A stretch of 64,000 bases of DNA from Conus ventricosus (taxonomy: Eukaryota > Mollusca > Gastropoda > Neogastropoda > Conidae), in contig CM031600.1 in the NCBI GenBank assembly GCA_018398815.1, positions 53,097,380 to 53,161,379 of the forward strand. The letters are read 5' to 3'. The notes beneath the pieces are model-generated. The model did no database searches and was not told the DNA's origin. It saw only the letters and a list, made by a program, of their open reading frames with translations. Positions 12,094 to 24,900 of this stretch are shown piece by piece (positions within the stretch are counted from its first letter, which is position 1; every line of letters begins with the position of its first letter). Position numbers and translations under genes: made by a program.

Positions 12094-15000
12094 CACACAT
12101 CTCATTAAATGACATCGTCTACAAACGCACCAGAAATTGCATTAAAATCTTTCTTCCGTAAAATCTTAAATCAGATGAAAAATGTTAATCTCTCTCAAAA
12201 ACTCAAGGATCACATCAGGTGGGACATCCCTGAACAGGATCTCATGGACTCCGCTGTAAAATGTTTGTGTCTCACATCGTGCAAGTCCAACACTCTAAAA
12301 GAACATGTTTCATTGTGAGTGGTGCATGACATGGAATACACCACGGAGCTTCTTCACTCTTTAAAAGGTAAGAATGGGTAAAATACGAATGGCCGGTGTG
12401 CAGCCGGCACAGAACCGTTTCTTCTTTACGACCTCCCGACGTAGATGGGAGGAAGTCCTTAAGGTTTGGACGGATCTGAAAGAGTTTGTTATTCGTCTGT
12501 GTGTTCCAATCCTCCTGCCAGAGGTCTCTCACATAATCGTTAATTTCGGTTTCACATCTGAGCAGGGGATATAAATGTTGGACAGTTTTTCTCTTGTGGC
12601 GTTCTTGGCTAAACGATCAACCATTTCGTTCCCGCCGATGCCAACATGACCAGGACCCAAGCAAGAGTAATGTTGTAACCGTCCGCCTTCAACTTGCTAA
12701 AAAGTTAAAAAAAAAGTAAAGTTCTGGATGCTGAAGGTTGCGGCCAGCTATGGCCTCCAAAGCTGACAGCGAATCCGACAGAACCAGAAAGTCCCTCTTT
12801 GAAGAATGTGAGATTATCTTCAAAGCCAAAACCAGAGCTGTAAGTTCAGCAGAATAGACAGAAGCATCTGAATGTATATGTTCCAACAGTATCTGAGAAG
12901 GAGCCCCAGGGCAGTAGGCTGCACAGGCCACTCCATCTTCAGACTTGGAACCGTCAGTGAAAACTTTTTGATAGGATGGGAATTTGGAACAGAGCTCAGC
13001 ATACAAAGCCTTGTACGCCAGAGAGCTGGTAGACTCTTTGCGAAAAGCTGCAAGGTCGAAACGAATCTCTGGTGTGAAGAAGGTCCACGGAGGTTGATCC
13101 GGAAACTTGGAAAAATCCGACACAACTCCTAGGTCTAGACCTGCATTCCGCACGTGAGGCCGCATACGAAGACCAAACGGCGGAATACATTTCGGGTTGT
13201 TTTCAAACTTACTTTGGAACGGAGGGTCAAAGACACAGTCATAGGCAGGATTCTGCGGTTCTGAGAACAGTCGGATATAATAATTTAAAAACAGTTTCAG
13301 CCTGCGGTTGGACAATGAAGGTTCACCCGCCTCTGCGTACAGGCTGTACACAGGGGTGGTGCGGAACGCTCCAAGACAGAGACGAAGCCCTTGATGGTGG
13401 ATAGGGTCCAAGAGTTTGAGGTAAGAGGGTCTTGCGGAGCCGTAGACAGCACAACCGTAGTCCAGTTTGGAACGGACCAAGGCTCTGTAGAGGTGCAGCA
13501 AAGTTTTCTTATCAGCGCCCCAGTCGGTGTGCGCTACGACCCGCAGAATATTCAGAGATTTCTGGCAAGAAGTTTTGAGGTTTTTGATGTGGCTGAGAAA
13601 ATTGAGTTTTTGGTCAAAATAACTCCCAGGAATTTGGCTTCTTTTACAACTGGAATGGTGGACTTGTCCAGACAAATTTCAGGATCAGCAAAGAATTGAC
13701 GAAAATTGTGGAAATGAATTGACTGAGTTTTGGTACGGGAGAAGGTAAACCCGCTTTCCTCGGCCCACTGTTGGATTCTGTTGACACAAAGTTGGAGTCG
13801 ACGCTGTACGCTGGCGTAAGAAGCTCCAACTGCATACAGCGCAAAGTCATCAACAACAGAGAGGACTCGGTGCCCAGGCTTACCGATTTGACAATGTCAT
13901 TTATTTTAATGCTGAAAAGGGCAGGAGAAAGGATGCTCCCCTGAGGAACACCCAACTCCTGCCATGGATATCAGAGAGTGTGGTGCCAACACGCACCTGG
14001 AACTGTCGATCGGCTAAAAAATTCTGAATGAACAGAGGCAGGTGACCCCGAAAACCAAGTCTGTGCAGGTCCATGAGGACTCCTGCTTTCCACGTGGTGT
14101 CGTACGCCTTTTCCAGGTCGAAAAAGATAGCGACCACATGCTGTTTGTTAACAAAGGCGTTGCGGATGGTGGTTTCCAGACGGATTAGATGGTCAACCGT
14201 CGAGTGGTACTTCCGGAAACCGCACTGTTCACTGGCCAAAAGACCATCGGTTTCCAGCTTCCACATCAGACAGGAGTTGACCATCTTTTCCATCAGCTTA
14301 CAGAGGCAGCTGGTCAGAGCGATTGGGCGATAGTTGGAAGGGTTGGTAAGGTCCTTGCCAGGCTTTGGAATGGGAATGATCAGGGCTTTCGCCAGGAGGG
14401 CGGAAAGGACCCTGTGGTCCAGATATGGTTATAGACTTGGAGAAGAGTCTGGAGACAGCTTTCTGGAAAATGTTTCACAACCTGATAATGAATGTCATCC
14501 AGACCAGGGGCAGAATCAGTGCAGGTTTGTAAAGCTAATTTGAGTTCAACAATTGAAAAAGGAAGATTATAGGTTTCAGAGTTGTCTGATGTGAAATTGT
14601 TTGAGGATTTCTCTCTAATCTCTTTGTTTCTTAAAAGACTGCAGATTTATTTGAAGATGAGGAGTTCTGTTGGATGGTGGAGGCCAACAGATTGGCAACA
14701 GCTTGTTTGTCAGTGATCAGAGCATCAGCAAGTTTCAAGTGATGAATGGAGGGGTTGGTGTTCTTCCCTTTGATTTTTCTAATGATGTTCCAAACTTTTT
14801 TCTTGGATGTTTTCGATGTCAGCCTGGAGCAGAAGCTTCTCAGGACTGACGTTTACTGATTTTGAAAGTGTGTCTCGATTTCACACGGAGTTTCTGATGG
14901 GCTCGAGCGTTGGGACCCGAAGGTCGTTGGTATACCCGACGCTGAGCCCGTTTGCGAACTTTTGAAATTTGTTGGCAGTCTGAATTGAACCACGGTGTTT

Positions 15001-18000
15001 TTGGCATTTGGAGTTTGTCGGAAGACACTGGAATACAGGTTTTAGCACAGTTTATCACAGTGTTAGTCAGAGATTCGACTGGGTCTGGACTCTGAAAAAA
15101 TCAGTGTCCTGGAATTCTTTTGAAATAGTGGTTGAAAATAGATCCAGTTTGCTTTCTTATAATTGAGATGTTGAGAGACAGAGGCGGTTTCAGTTAATAT
15201 GGGCTGTAAAAGAACAGGGAAATGGTCACTTCCGTGCAGATCGTCATGGACAGACCACTCATAGTCCAGGACCAGCGAGGGGTCGCAAACCGACAAATCT
15301 AAACACGAAAGTGAACCTGTGGAAGAGTGGAGATAAGTTGCAGATCCGTCGTTCAGACAACACAAATCCAAATCTGAAAGGATATCCTCAATTAGCAAAC
15401 CTCTGGATGACGTACTGGCACTACCCCAAAGAGGATTGTGACCGTTAAAGTCACCCAACAGCAAAAAAGGTTGAGGAAGTTCTTCTATCAGACTGACAAG
15501 GTCCTGACGACAAACCGGAACAGAAGGAGGTAGATAAAGAGAACAGATTGTGACAGTCTTGTGGAGAGTGACTCTCGCAGCTACAGCCTGAAGGGAGGTA
15601 GACAGAGCGACAGGACTATATAACAGAGTTTTGTGTAGGAGAAGGGCAACACCGCCCGACAGTCCCAACGTGGATGGTTGTGCAGGTTTTGAAAGAATAT
15701 TAAAGCCAGAAGAGTTAAAGGTCTTCTGGCTTTGAATTTGAGTTTCTTGAAGAGCCACGACGGAAGGTTTTAGAGACTGACACAGAAGCTGCAGCTCCTC
15801 GAAGTTGGAATTTAGACCACGGATATTCCAATGGAATATTGTATTATCCATGGTGCAGAGGGCGAAAAGGAGAGAGATCAGGTCATCTCCTCCTCAACAT
15901 CTGCGTCCAATGGAGAGAATTTATTATTTAGTTTCACTGGACTGTGTTGGTCTTTGGACCTGCTGGCAGACTTGCCCGCAGGTGACAAGGCCTGGAGTTT
16001 GGAGATGGTGGAGGTCTGGATTTGGGAGATGGTGGAGGTTTCTTCTTCATCTCCACCATCTCCACGCTGGGTGGAACTCCTTGCCGCACGGGCACTGGAT
16101 AGGGGAGTTCGAGGCGGAATTGCTGGTTTTTTAGTCTGCCCAGCAGCAGATGTTGTAGACTGCTGGGCAGTCTGAGGGTGGCGGATTTTTTGCCTCCACC
16201 ACGGGCAGTCACTTTGGGTTGGAAGGTGGTGGACCTGCTTCCACCAGAGTTGACAGTTCTGACTTGCAGTGTCTTTGAAACGTAAAGTCATCAGTCTGAC
16301 AGCAGACTGATCGAGTGAGAACTGTGGGAACCGTCTTTACGGCCAAAGCATATGAAGCTGTTGGAGTCTGACTGCCCACAACCTGCTTGCGGGCTTCAAA
16401 AAAGGAGATCTTCTTTTCTGTTTTTATCCGTTGAATGGAGGATTCCTGAATCCAAAGAGGACAGTTTCTTGAAGAGGAGGGATGATCGCCACCGCAGTTA
16501 GCACAATGTGCCGGATCTTTGCACGGCCCATCATGGATTGCCTTGCAGCAAAACACCGCACACCTCCTGCCCAGGGAAAATAGGAAGACTGCAATGTGGA
16601 ACTAAAAACTTAAAACTACTAACAAATCAAAAAAGAAATAGAAAATCAACGAATCAGACAATAGCATGTACATCTGATATAAATCCACTACCCCTAAGAA
16701 AAAAGAAGCCAAAAATGATCTGAAAACTGGCATAATACACAAAAAATGACCACTGACTAAAACAGTTAAACTACCGTAAAGTTCGGTCTATTGAGCGCAC
16801 CTGTATATAAGCCGCACCCACTAAATTTTTAAAAAATCTGAACTTTTTTCACAAATAAGCCGCACCGGTTTATAAGCCGCAGATATATACAACACAGTCC
16901 GATGTGCCGCAGGCGGCAGCTGGCCGAGCGCTGAGTTTACATAGTGTCGAAAATCATCACATACAATGTGTTCACTGCATTCATTGGCGTTTAAATAGGT
17001 CAGAATACAAGAGCATGTTTCCAGCTTTTCTTCAGTCTTTTTTTTAAATTTTTTTTTTAGTACGATGTGTTTTAAATCAATTAGAATCGAAGTTTTTATG
17101 AGGCTTCTTACAAGTGTTGTCTTTCCAACATCATTGCTTTAAAAAAAAACCGAAAAAACAACGCATTAACGATGCGCTAGAAAGGCAGTTCTCTCCTGCA
17201 TTCGTTGGTGTATCAAGCTAAGCGATTGGCTGAGTACTCGAAAGCGCAAGCCAATCAAAGCGAAGGTATCAAATGCAAACCTTCACTCCCTGTCCACGAT
17301 TTCAACAATGGTATGGCGGATCGTAGCCAAGGTCTGACAATGACCGAGTTGAATGTGCTAATCGTTTTTGAATTGCAAGACGCACTTGGTAAGATAACGC
17401 ATATAATAACAAACCAGAACATTAATGAAACGATTCGATTGTTTTATTTCGCTTAACACCGTGCCAGTGCTTAGTTATTTTGTTCGTAATTCAGTTAGTG
17501 TTAGTCAAGATTAAACAGGTCGGAAACGGCCAACACATTGCGCCGTTTGAAGCGATCGTATTTTTGTAGAAGACAAACTGATGAAAAAGATATCAGTAAT
17601 GGGCTTTACTTATGTCGATTCCCGTATTTCTGAACGGGTTACTGATTCCATTACACGATTACACAGAAAATCGTAGTTAAAAGCATAATAAAAATTCATG
17701 AACAGTAAACACGATATGGTGAGTTACAGAGAAGCTAAGAATAGACGAGGGTGTGATGCTTCTGAAATCGGAAAAAATCCGCAAATAAGCCGCATCGTTG
17801 TTTAAGCCGCAGGGTTTAAAGCTGGGGAAAAAAGTCGCGGCTTATAGTCCGAACTTTACGGTAATTTTTAAAAAAGGCAAAAACAAAACAAAAAAAAACA
17901 CCAGTAAAATAAGGTTACTAGTTACAAATGAACTGAAACAGGAATCATCTTCTCCAGGTATGCTGGCTTTCCTTGAAAATCAAGAACAAACTTACCTTTA

Positions 18001-18856
18001 GCTCAGTTTAGTCAGAGATGTTTGAGAGATATTAACCATCGTTAATCTCTAACCAAAAACAAGGCAGGTTGGCCATTTAGTTTTACTGACTTTTGGTTTA
18101 CCAGTAGACATTCCTTTAGATTCTATAACACTTTGTTTTCTTCCTTTCTTTCTTTGTTATTAGAATTACTCAATGACCACCTTAAAAAATATCTGTCAGC
18201 ACAGCCATCACTCAACACACAACGACAAACCTAGCCCGAGGAACTCCCCTGCTTTCCACCACTGGCGGTCTGGAAACGTTGTCCAAGTTCTCTCCCCTTC
18301 TCCCACTGATGTGCACAAACTGGTCTGTCCGCACTGGCTCCAAAATCACACCACCATTATGAAAACCATTCACAGACGGGGCGGGGACCCGCTCTGGGAC
18401 TGGCGGGCCAGACTCCATCAAACTGGACACTGGTTTCAATGCGCGGTTGGGAACAGCACGCGATGCAGGTCCACCTTCCTGAGTCACTGGCATATACTGA
18501 CCACCACTTCTGAGAGTCATCTCAGGTGTGTTTTTCGTCAAAGCATACAAAGGGTTCAAACCTGAGCTGGGTGGTGTGTTGGGTGCTACTGTCTGTCTCA
18601 GAGCAGGGTTCTGTTTCACTGCTGAGGATGTGGACAAACTGGGAGACGTGTTGACCGATTCTGGTTTGCCTGGGCTGCTGCTGTTCTTCTCCGATAAACA
18701 ACTACTGCTGTTTTCTTGCGATGGGCCGTTCTCAAACAGGAAGGCGGATAACTCTTCTGCCAGGCTCATCCCATTCGTTTTGATGTCTGGCTCTGATAGT
18801 TCTTCCTGGCGAATGAAGAATGTTTCATTGAGAGAGGGTGGAAGACACAGAGACAG

Positions 18857-18924
<68 letters not shown>

Positions 18925-21900
18925 ACATAGACAAGCCGAGGCAGAGACACAAACAAAGCACAGAATCAGAGAAAAATGCTAAGCTGAGAAAGATGCTGAG
19001 ATGCAGAGACAATAATCAGGCATGAAAGTGACCAGCAGTAAAAAAGGCTGAAAATCGGCGGGGGTCTGGGGGCCACGTAGGCCCCCAGTGGGGCCAGGGC
19101 AACGGCCCGGCGCGGTCAGGGGCACAGCCCCCTGAAGCTGAAGCTTTTTTATGAAATAAAAGGCCTAAAACTGCAAATAACCCCCTATTTCAGCGCTGTT
19201 AAGAAGGGCAAATAAGCCACATTTTCATGTTTTCAGTAATGAAAATAATACTTCAAAAGATCATATAATAATATACTTTTATATGTGCATACTGACTCAT
19301 TCACTCGCACTATTTTGTGTTATTTTATTTTTACTTTTTAACATGCGCGCTGGTGACCTACTCGTTTTTGAGTGAACCAGTATTTTAGGAAGAAGAAGAA
19401 GAAGAAAACAATGAGGCAGCCTTCATCACAACATTGATTCAGTCGGTCAATCTTTCCACATGGAACACAAAATGCAGCGCTTTTTCGTCTAATTTGCGAA
19501 ACACATCACCAACTCGAACATCGTCCACTTCCTGGTCTAGCCAGTCCCACCTCCATCGTTTCTCATCCCTTTTTTTTGCGTGAAATCGCGACGCGCTTGA
19601 CAAACTTCGGCAATTTAACGATGTCCGACGTTCGACAGGCGCGAAAAGACCGGATGTTGATTGACGGCGGAAGTGACCGGTTGACTCTTTGAGAATAACA
19701 AATTGTCCAAATGGGAATAGCATCGAACGAAAGTTTATTTCAGGATTTTTTTTTTTTTTTTTTTTTTGGGCGGCACATTTTTTGGGGGGCGGCGCAGATG
19801 AAAAAAATGGCGGAAAATCCGCCTTAGGCGGACGAATTTCATGCCTGAATAATGACTGTACAGATGCCTTGCTTGTAACAAGAGAGACATGGACAGGCAA
19901 AGGGGGGAACAGCAGACACACACAGACACAAAGTATCTTACACATTCAAAACACATATACCATTACAAAAGAAGGCCAATTTACAGGAAACGGAACCCAC
20001 ACACTCCCTGTGTGCTTCAGCCATTCGATCTCTCCATAAATGAGGAGAGGGGAAAGGGGAGAGGTCCCCCTCCCTCTATCTCCATTTCCTTTTTGAGTTG
20101 CCCTGATCACTTATAAATGGATGTGTGCAAATCAGAACAGTTTGTCTGCAACGAATTTAACCACCATCAGGAAAGTTGTTATGTGATGGAAGAAATGAAT
20201 GGTGTCGGTGGTCAGAAAGGGACAAGGTTAACTCATTGCCGCCTCGTCGATCACCTGGCCGACGACGTGTTGAGTGCTTCGCACAGACACGTCGCCGGCC
20301 AGGTGATCGACGATCCACTCGAATTTTCGCATGCAGCTGTGCGGTCTAAGGGAAAACAATCGTGGTATCTACAGAAAGCTGAGGATCTCCTCTATTAGGT
20401 GGTACTCTCCCTTGGTATATTATCTCGCGTTTGATTCTACTTTTTCGCTCATATTATGGAATAGCTGGAGATAACTCTGGCTGCCTGTGTTCATCATGTT
20501 GTCGGCACTGACGCGTCAGCGAGTTGTAGCGAACAGAAACATCGTATTTCAAGAAGTAATTGAAAGAATAATGGAAGAACGATCAAAGGAAGAACTGGAA
20601 CTTTTTTCCGAACTTGTGGAACTTTTCCGAACTGTTTTCCGAACTTGCCGAATCGGACAGAGAGGATATAGTGATGATGGTGAGTTGCACATACCAAATG
20701 ATGATGAAATTTTCGCATTTTTTCTTCAAATATGTGACAGCAGCTCTCTGTTTGAGGTTTAGACCACACACACAGCTGTGTGTGTGGAAGATACATTGTT
20801 TTTATGTGTTTGCTACACATTGTGTTGACTACAGTTATGATCATATTGATTTTTCATCCATACTTACGTGGAGAAAAAGTTTTTGCTCATAGCTGTTTGC
20901 CAACACTTTTCAAACCAGTGGCGAGTGAAGTGTGTACTGAACACAGGACTGTAGTATTTTTTTTCTAAAAGAACATGATTTGAAGTTTTCAAAAACATAA
21001 TATTTATTGTTGTATTCGGTTTGGTTCTGTCTGTATATTTTTTGTAAAAATACCGAAAATAGTGCGTCTCAGCGTGTCACGGTTGTGGCAGAAAGTTACG
21101 TCTGCAATGAGTTAAGGAGGGTGCAGGCCGGAGAGCAGTGAAGGGTGCTTGATGCATTTTACATTTTGAAGTGTCTACAACAGTGTCTAATCCATGCAAG
21201 CTTTCATCACAGAATACAGGCCTAGACATGTCACAAAGACTTAACACAATGATTTATGCGCATTTCCGTTTGTCTTTCACACAATTTCTAAACTTGTGAC
21301 TCTACGGAGAACCAGGCTAAAGTGTGCTGATTCTGTCAAGAAGCTTTTAATCCAATGACCAAAAAAAGTTAGCAAATTTGTATCCATTTGTGAACAATAT
21401 TGCAGCTAGCTGAGGGCTTCAACCTCAGGATTTCAACCCAGGATCTTACATGGTGATTGGAATCTGAAGGAGCCTGTGTTAGCAGTCTTGCTTCTTCCTC
21501 TGTAGTGGGTGTCTGCTCTGATGGTGGAGGAGGTACCTAGTCAATAAAAAAAAAATACAGAAAAAAGTCCATGTAAAATAGTGTATGCATACATCCTGCA
21601 TCATGCATTTCAGATTTACATTATTACAGATTATAATGACTTTACAGATTTCTGAAATTTGCATACATATTTGGCTGAGTCACACACACGAAAAAATTGG
21701 TTTGAAAAGGTACCTTCAACTTGCAGTCACAAACAAATAAACACACAAGCTCAAACACACACACACATGCATGGCCTACTTCAAAACCAAATGTGCTCCA
21801 CCTGGTTATGTGAATGGTATCCCTTTATTTACAATGCAAAGTAGAGATAGAGGTTTTGCTTTGGTTAGAAAAAAAAAATCATTTATGCACATACAAACAC

Positions 21901-24900
21901 ATACAGGCAAGCACATACACATGTTCTAAGCAAAAAACTATGGCCAGAGAAAATCACATGTAAACGTTCCTCACCTGGGTCATATCAACAGTCTCCCCTT
22001 TATCCACTGCATGCAGCAGAGACTGAAGGCCCTGCAAAAATAGATGAAGTCACATGTAATCATGGTCTGAAACACACCAAACCACCGTCTCTCCAAAGCC
22101 AAACTACAAACTTTAATTCACAGTGTTGCTCACAGCTTCCTCTTGTGTCCACATAAAAAAGGTGAGTTTTTGGGGTTTTTTTTTGCTATCCCATCTTCTG
22201 TGCCACCTCAATGACCTTGCACCCACACTGTTCATTCTGCCGTCCCCCACCCCTCCCCCTCCACAGCCCAACCCATCCTGCCGCAGCCTCAGCACTGGCA
22301 ATCCACAGGGAGCAGTCAATGGCAACCCACCAGAGAAGACACTGCACTGCTGCCGAGTCACTTTGGTGGTGTTCAGTGGTGCCTGTGTACATACAGGACA
22401 CCACCTACTAAGCCCCTTTCTGACGACAGTAACTGCTTAGTTGTGGAGCTGGCATGGTTAAGCTCTCCTTCCAGAAGGCACCACCACATCTGTCCAATGA
22501 TAGCACCCATGAATTTGCTGATGCTGGTGATCCCGACAGAACCAAACCAAGGCCATAGATGTGGAGGGGACATCAGAACTGGGGTTACCTTGGCAGGGCA
22601 TGAAGGGCCACAGAAGTGAGACCTTTTTCAATACTGATCGAAAAGCGATGACGATGATGAAGATCGCTCAGTTTCATTGGTCCGAGTGCATGCAGGCTTA
22701 CTCTACGCTTGCTTTCATAATATCCACTGTCAATAGTCCGAGTGATACAGAAACTGCAATGCTGGTCAGGAAAGAGCAACACTAAGGGCCATTATGTGGA
22801 TGAACTAAACTGTTGGTTAATCGTCCTGATTGAGTAGGCATCAATGGGCGATGGATGGCCAAGTCCCACATAAAAGGCTCTGGTGGAATCAAACCTGATT
22901 CCAGTTGGGTCCACGATCTACATTGCACAGCGGCAGTAAGAATACTTATCTCACATCGTTTAACACTGCAAACTGGGCTCTGTGTCATACAGGAATGACC
23001 CAATCCACTGCCATATTTTATGTTGACTATTCCATTCAGAGCATGTACTTACCATTATAATTAAACCTGCAAAACCAATACAAGTTCTGGACAGGTGCAA
23101 CCCATTTGGGTTTCCAATTACAGATTGCATCACTCAAGCTTGTCTGCCTTTCCAATGTACAAGTGGTTGTTATTCAAATAAACTTTCTGTCAGGAGTTCT
23201 GATAAAAAAGCACAAGCATGGCTTTAAAGGTTTCTTTATAGAAGTATTTCAGAATGTTACTTACGACCATGGATAGCTGCAAAATAGCCCAAAGTCTCTT
23301 TTTCTTCATGTCTCTCAAGGGAAGACTCCCATACCATTGTTCTACTTCACTCGCACACATTATCCTTCCGCCAGTGTTGAAGTCAGGAGATTTAAGTCCA
23401 ATTCCCCCAGTGGATGTGCACTCTGCCATAATTATTTCAAGGCTGCTGACTAAAACCAAACACCACCTTAGGTTTCTGGCAGTTTTTGCAAGGACCATGG
23501 AGTTTTCCTGAAATTTTCATCCCTCCCCATCAAATCCTCTGATCTTGCCGATATGTAACAAATGTGGTTGTAGATCAGAATAACAAATATTGCAGGGGTA
23601 AACAGCAGGTTTTTTTAAAAAGTGACATCTTAACCTCTCCCACTTGGCTTTTCTGTAGTGCTGTGTGCGGGTCATTGCTTTTGAAGTAGGTTCACTTCTG
23701 TTCATAACTCAGATGTATTGAATATCCCTAATTTTTGCTGTTTTTTTCTTATCCTGTCTATGGGGGAATTCTATTACATTTGATTTGGCTGTCATAGTAC
23801 ATTCGTCAAAAACCATGTTTGTTTCCTTTGCCGCCCAAGTTGAAATCCCAAGGAAGGAAAAAGGGTGTATGACTGACAAACAACTTGGCAAACCCAGAAA
23901 TGTGTTTTGTGGTGGTAACCCTGCAGTATTCAGGGTCCGCAAGGCCCGGGGTTTAAGGACTAATGTTTATGCAGAATCACAATCTGTAATACTCTTTCTA
24001 GGGAAATTTGTTGTGATTTTTCAAGGCCGGGGCATGAATGAGTATTCCCCTATATTGTTTGTTGCACCACTTTCCCTCTAAAAATATTATGACTTGCAAT
24101 AAAATTGTTTGACAACAAACATTGAATCACAAAACCAGTAGAAAATCAAAAAACTGGTGTTTGTATTGGCTGGTTTAAAGCATCATTGTATCGATACTTT
24201 TTTTTTTTATGTGGTAATTTAACCCATTCACTCCCACTGGGGTGCCCGTATTCAGGGCAAGGGCCAAATTTTGCTTTTGCTGGTAGGTTCACTATCTGTT
24301 CACTACTCATTCATTTATTGAGATATCCTTTAGATTGTTTGCAGTTTTCTTCTTATAGCATGAGCTATTATGTGGTATCATAATATTTTGATTTGGTGGT
24401 CATAGTATGAGTAAAAAGTAACACAATCAACATTTTTGTTATAAATTGACACTGTTTCGGCACGCACACACATTGCAACACATCAAACCCAAAGAAACTA
24501 AAAAATGGTTGATTTTATGCCTGAACATTATACAAACATCTGGTATTCATATTATTGCCAGAAAATTTTTTCTGTGTGGTAATACATACATTTTGGGGTC
24601 CCCCAAATCCAGGGTAAAGGGACAGAATTTGCTTTTGGTAGGTTCACTATCTGTTCAATACTCATTCATTTATTGAGATTTTTTTGCATGTTTTCCCTAA
24701 TCCCTTTTGGCATGATGTGATGTCATTACATTTTGATTTTGTTGCCAAATATTGGTAAAAAGTTAACATAACACTTTTTGATAATAAATAATTGTTTTGA
24801 CATACACACATTGAAACTCAATCAAACCATACAAACATGGAAAAAATGGGTGTTGTTTATTGGACTCTACAAATCATCATATACCAAATTTTCTGTGTTT

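Larger units (their letters stand above)
11974..16572 (-). mobile_element. I-clade LINE, copy 1, 5'-truncated
   Basis: A non-LTR retrotransposon on the - strand. It carries the end of ORF1 with a CCHC-type zinc knuckle, then ORF2 with endonuclease, reverse transcriptase and RNase H domains, and ends in a TTATC repeat tail (11974-11986). The presence of RNase H after the RT places it in the I group. The 5' end breaks off within ORF1. Several frameshifts interrupt ORF2. It lies in the intron between the DM14-gene exons at 18231 and 11414, on the same strand as the gene. Confidence 0.88.
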
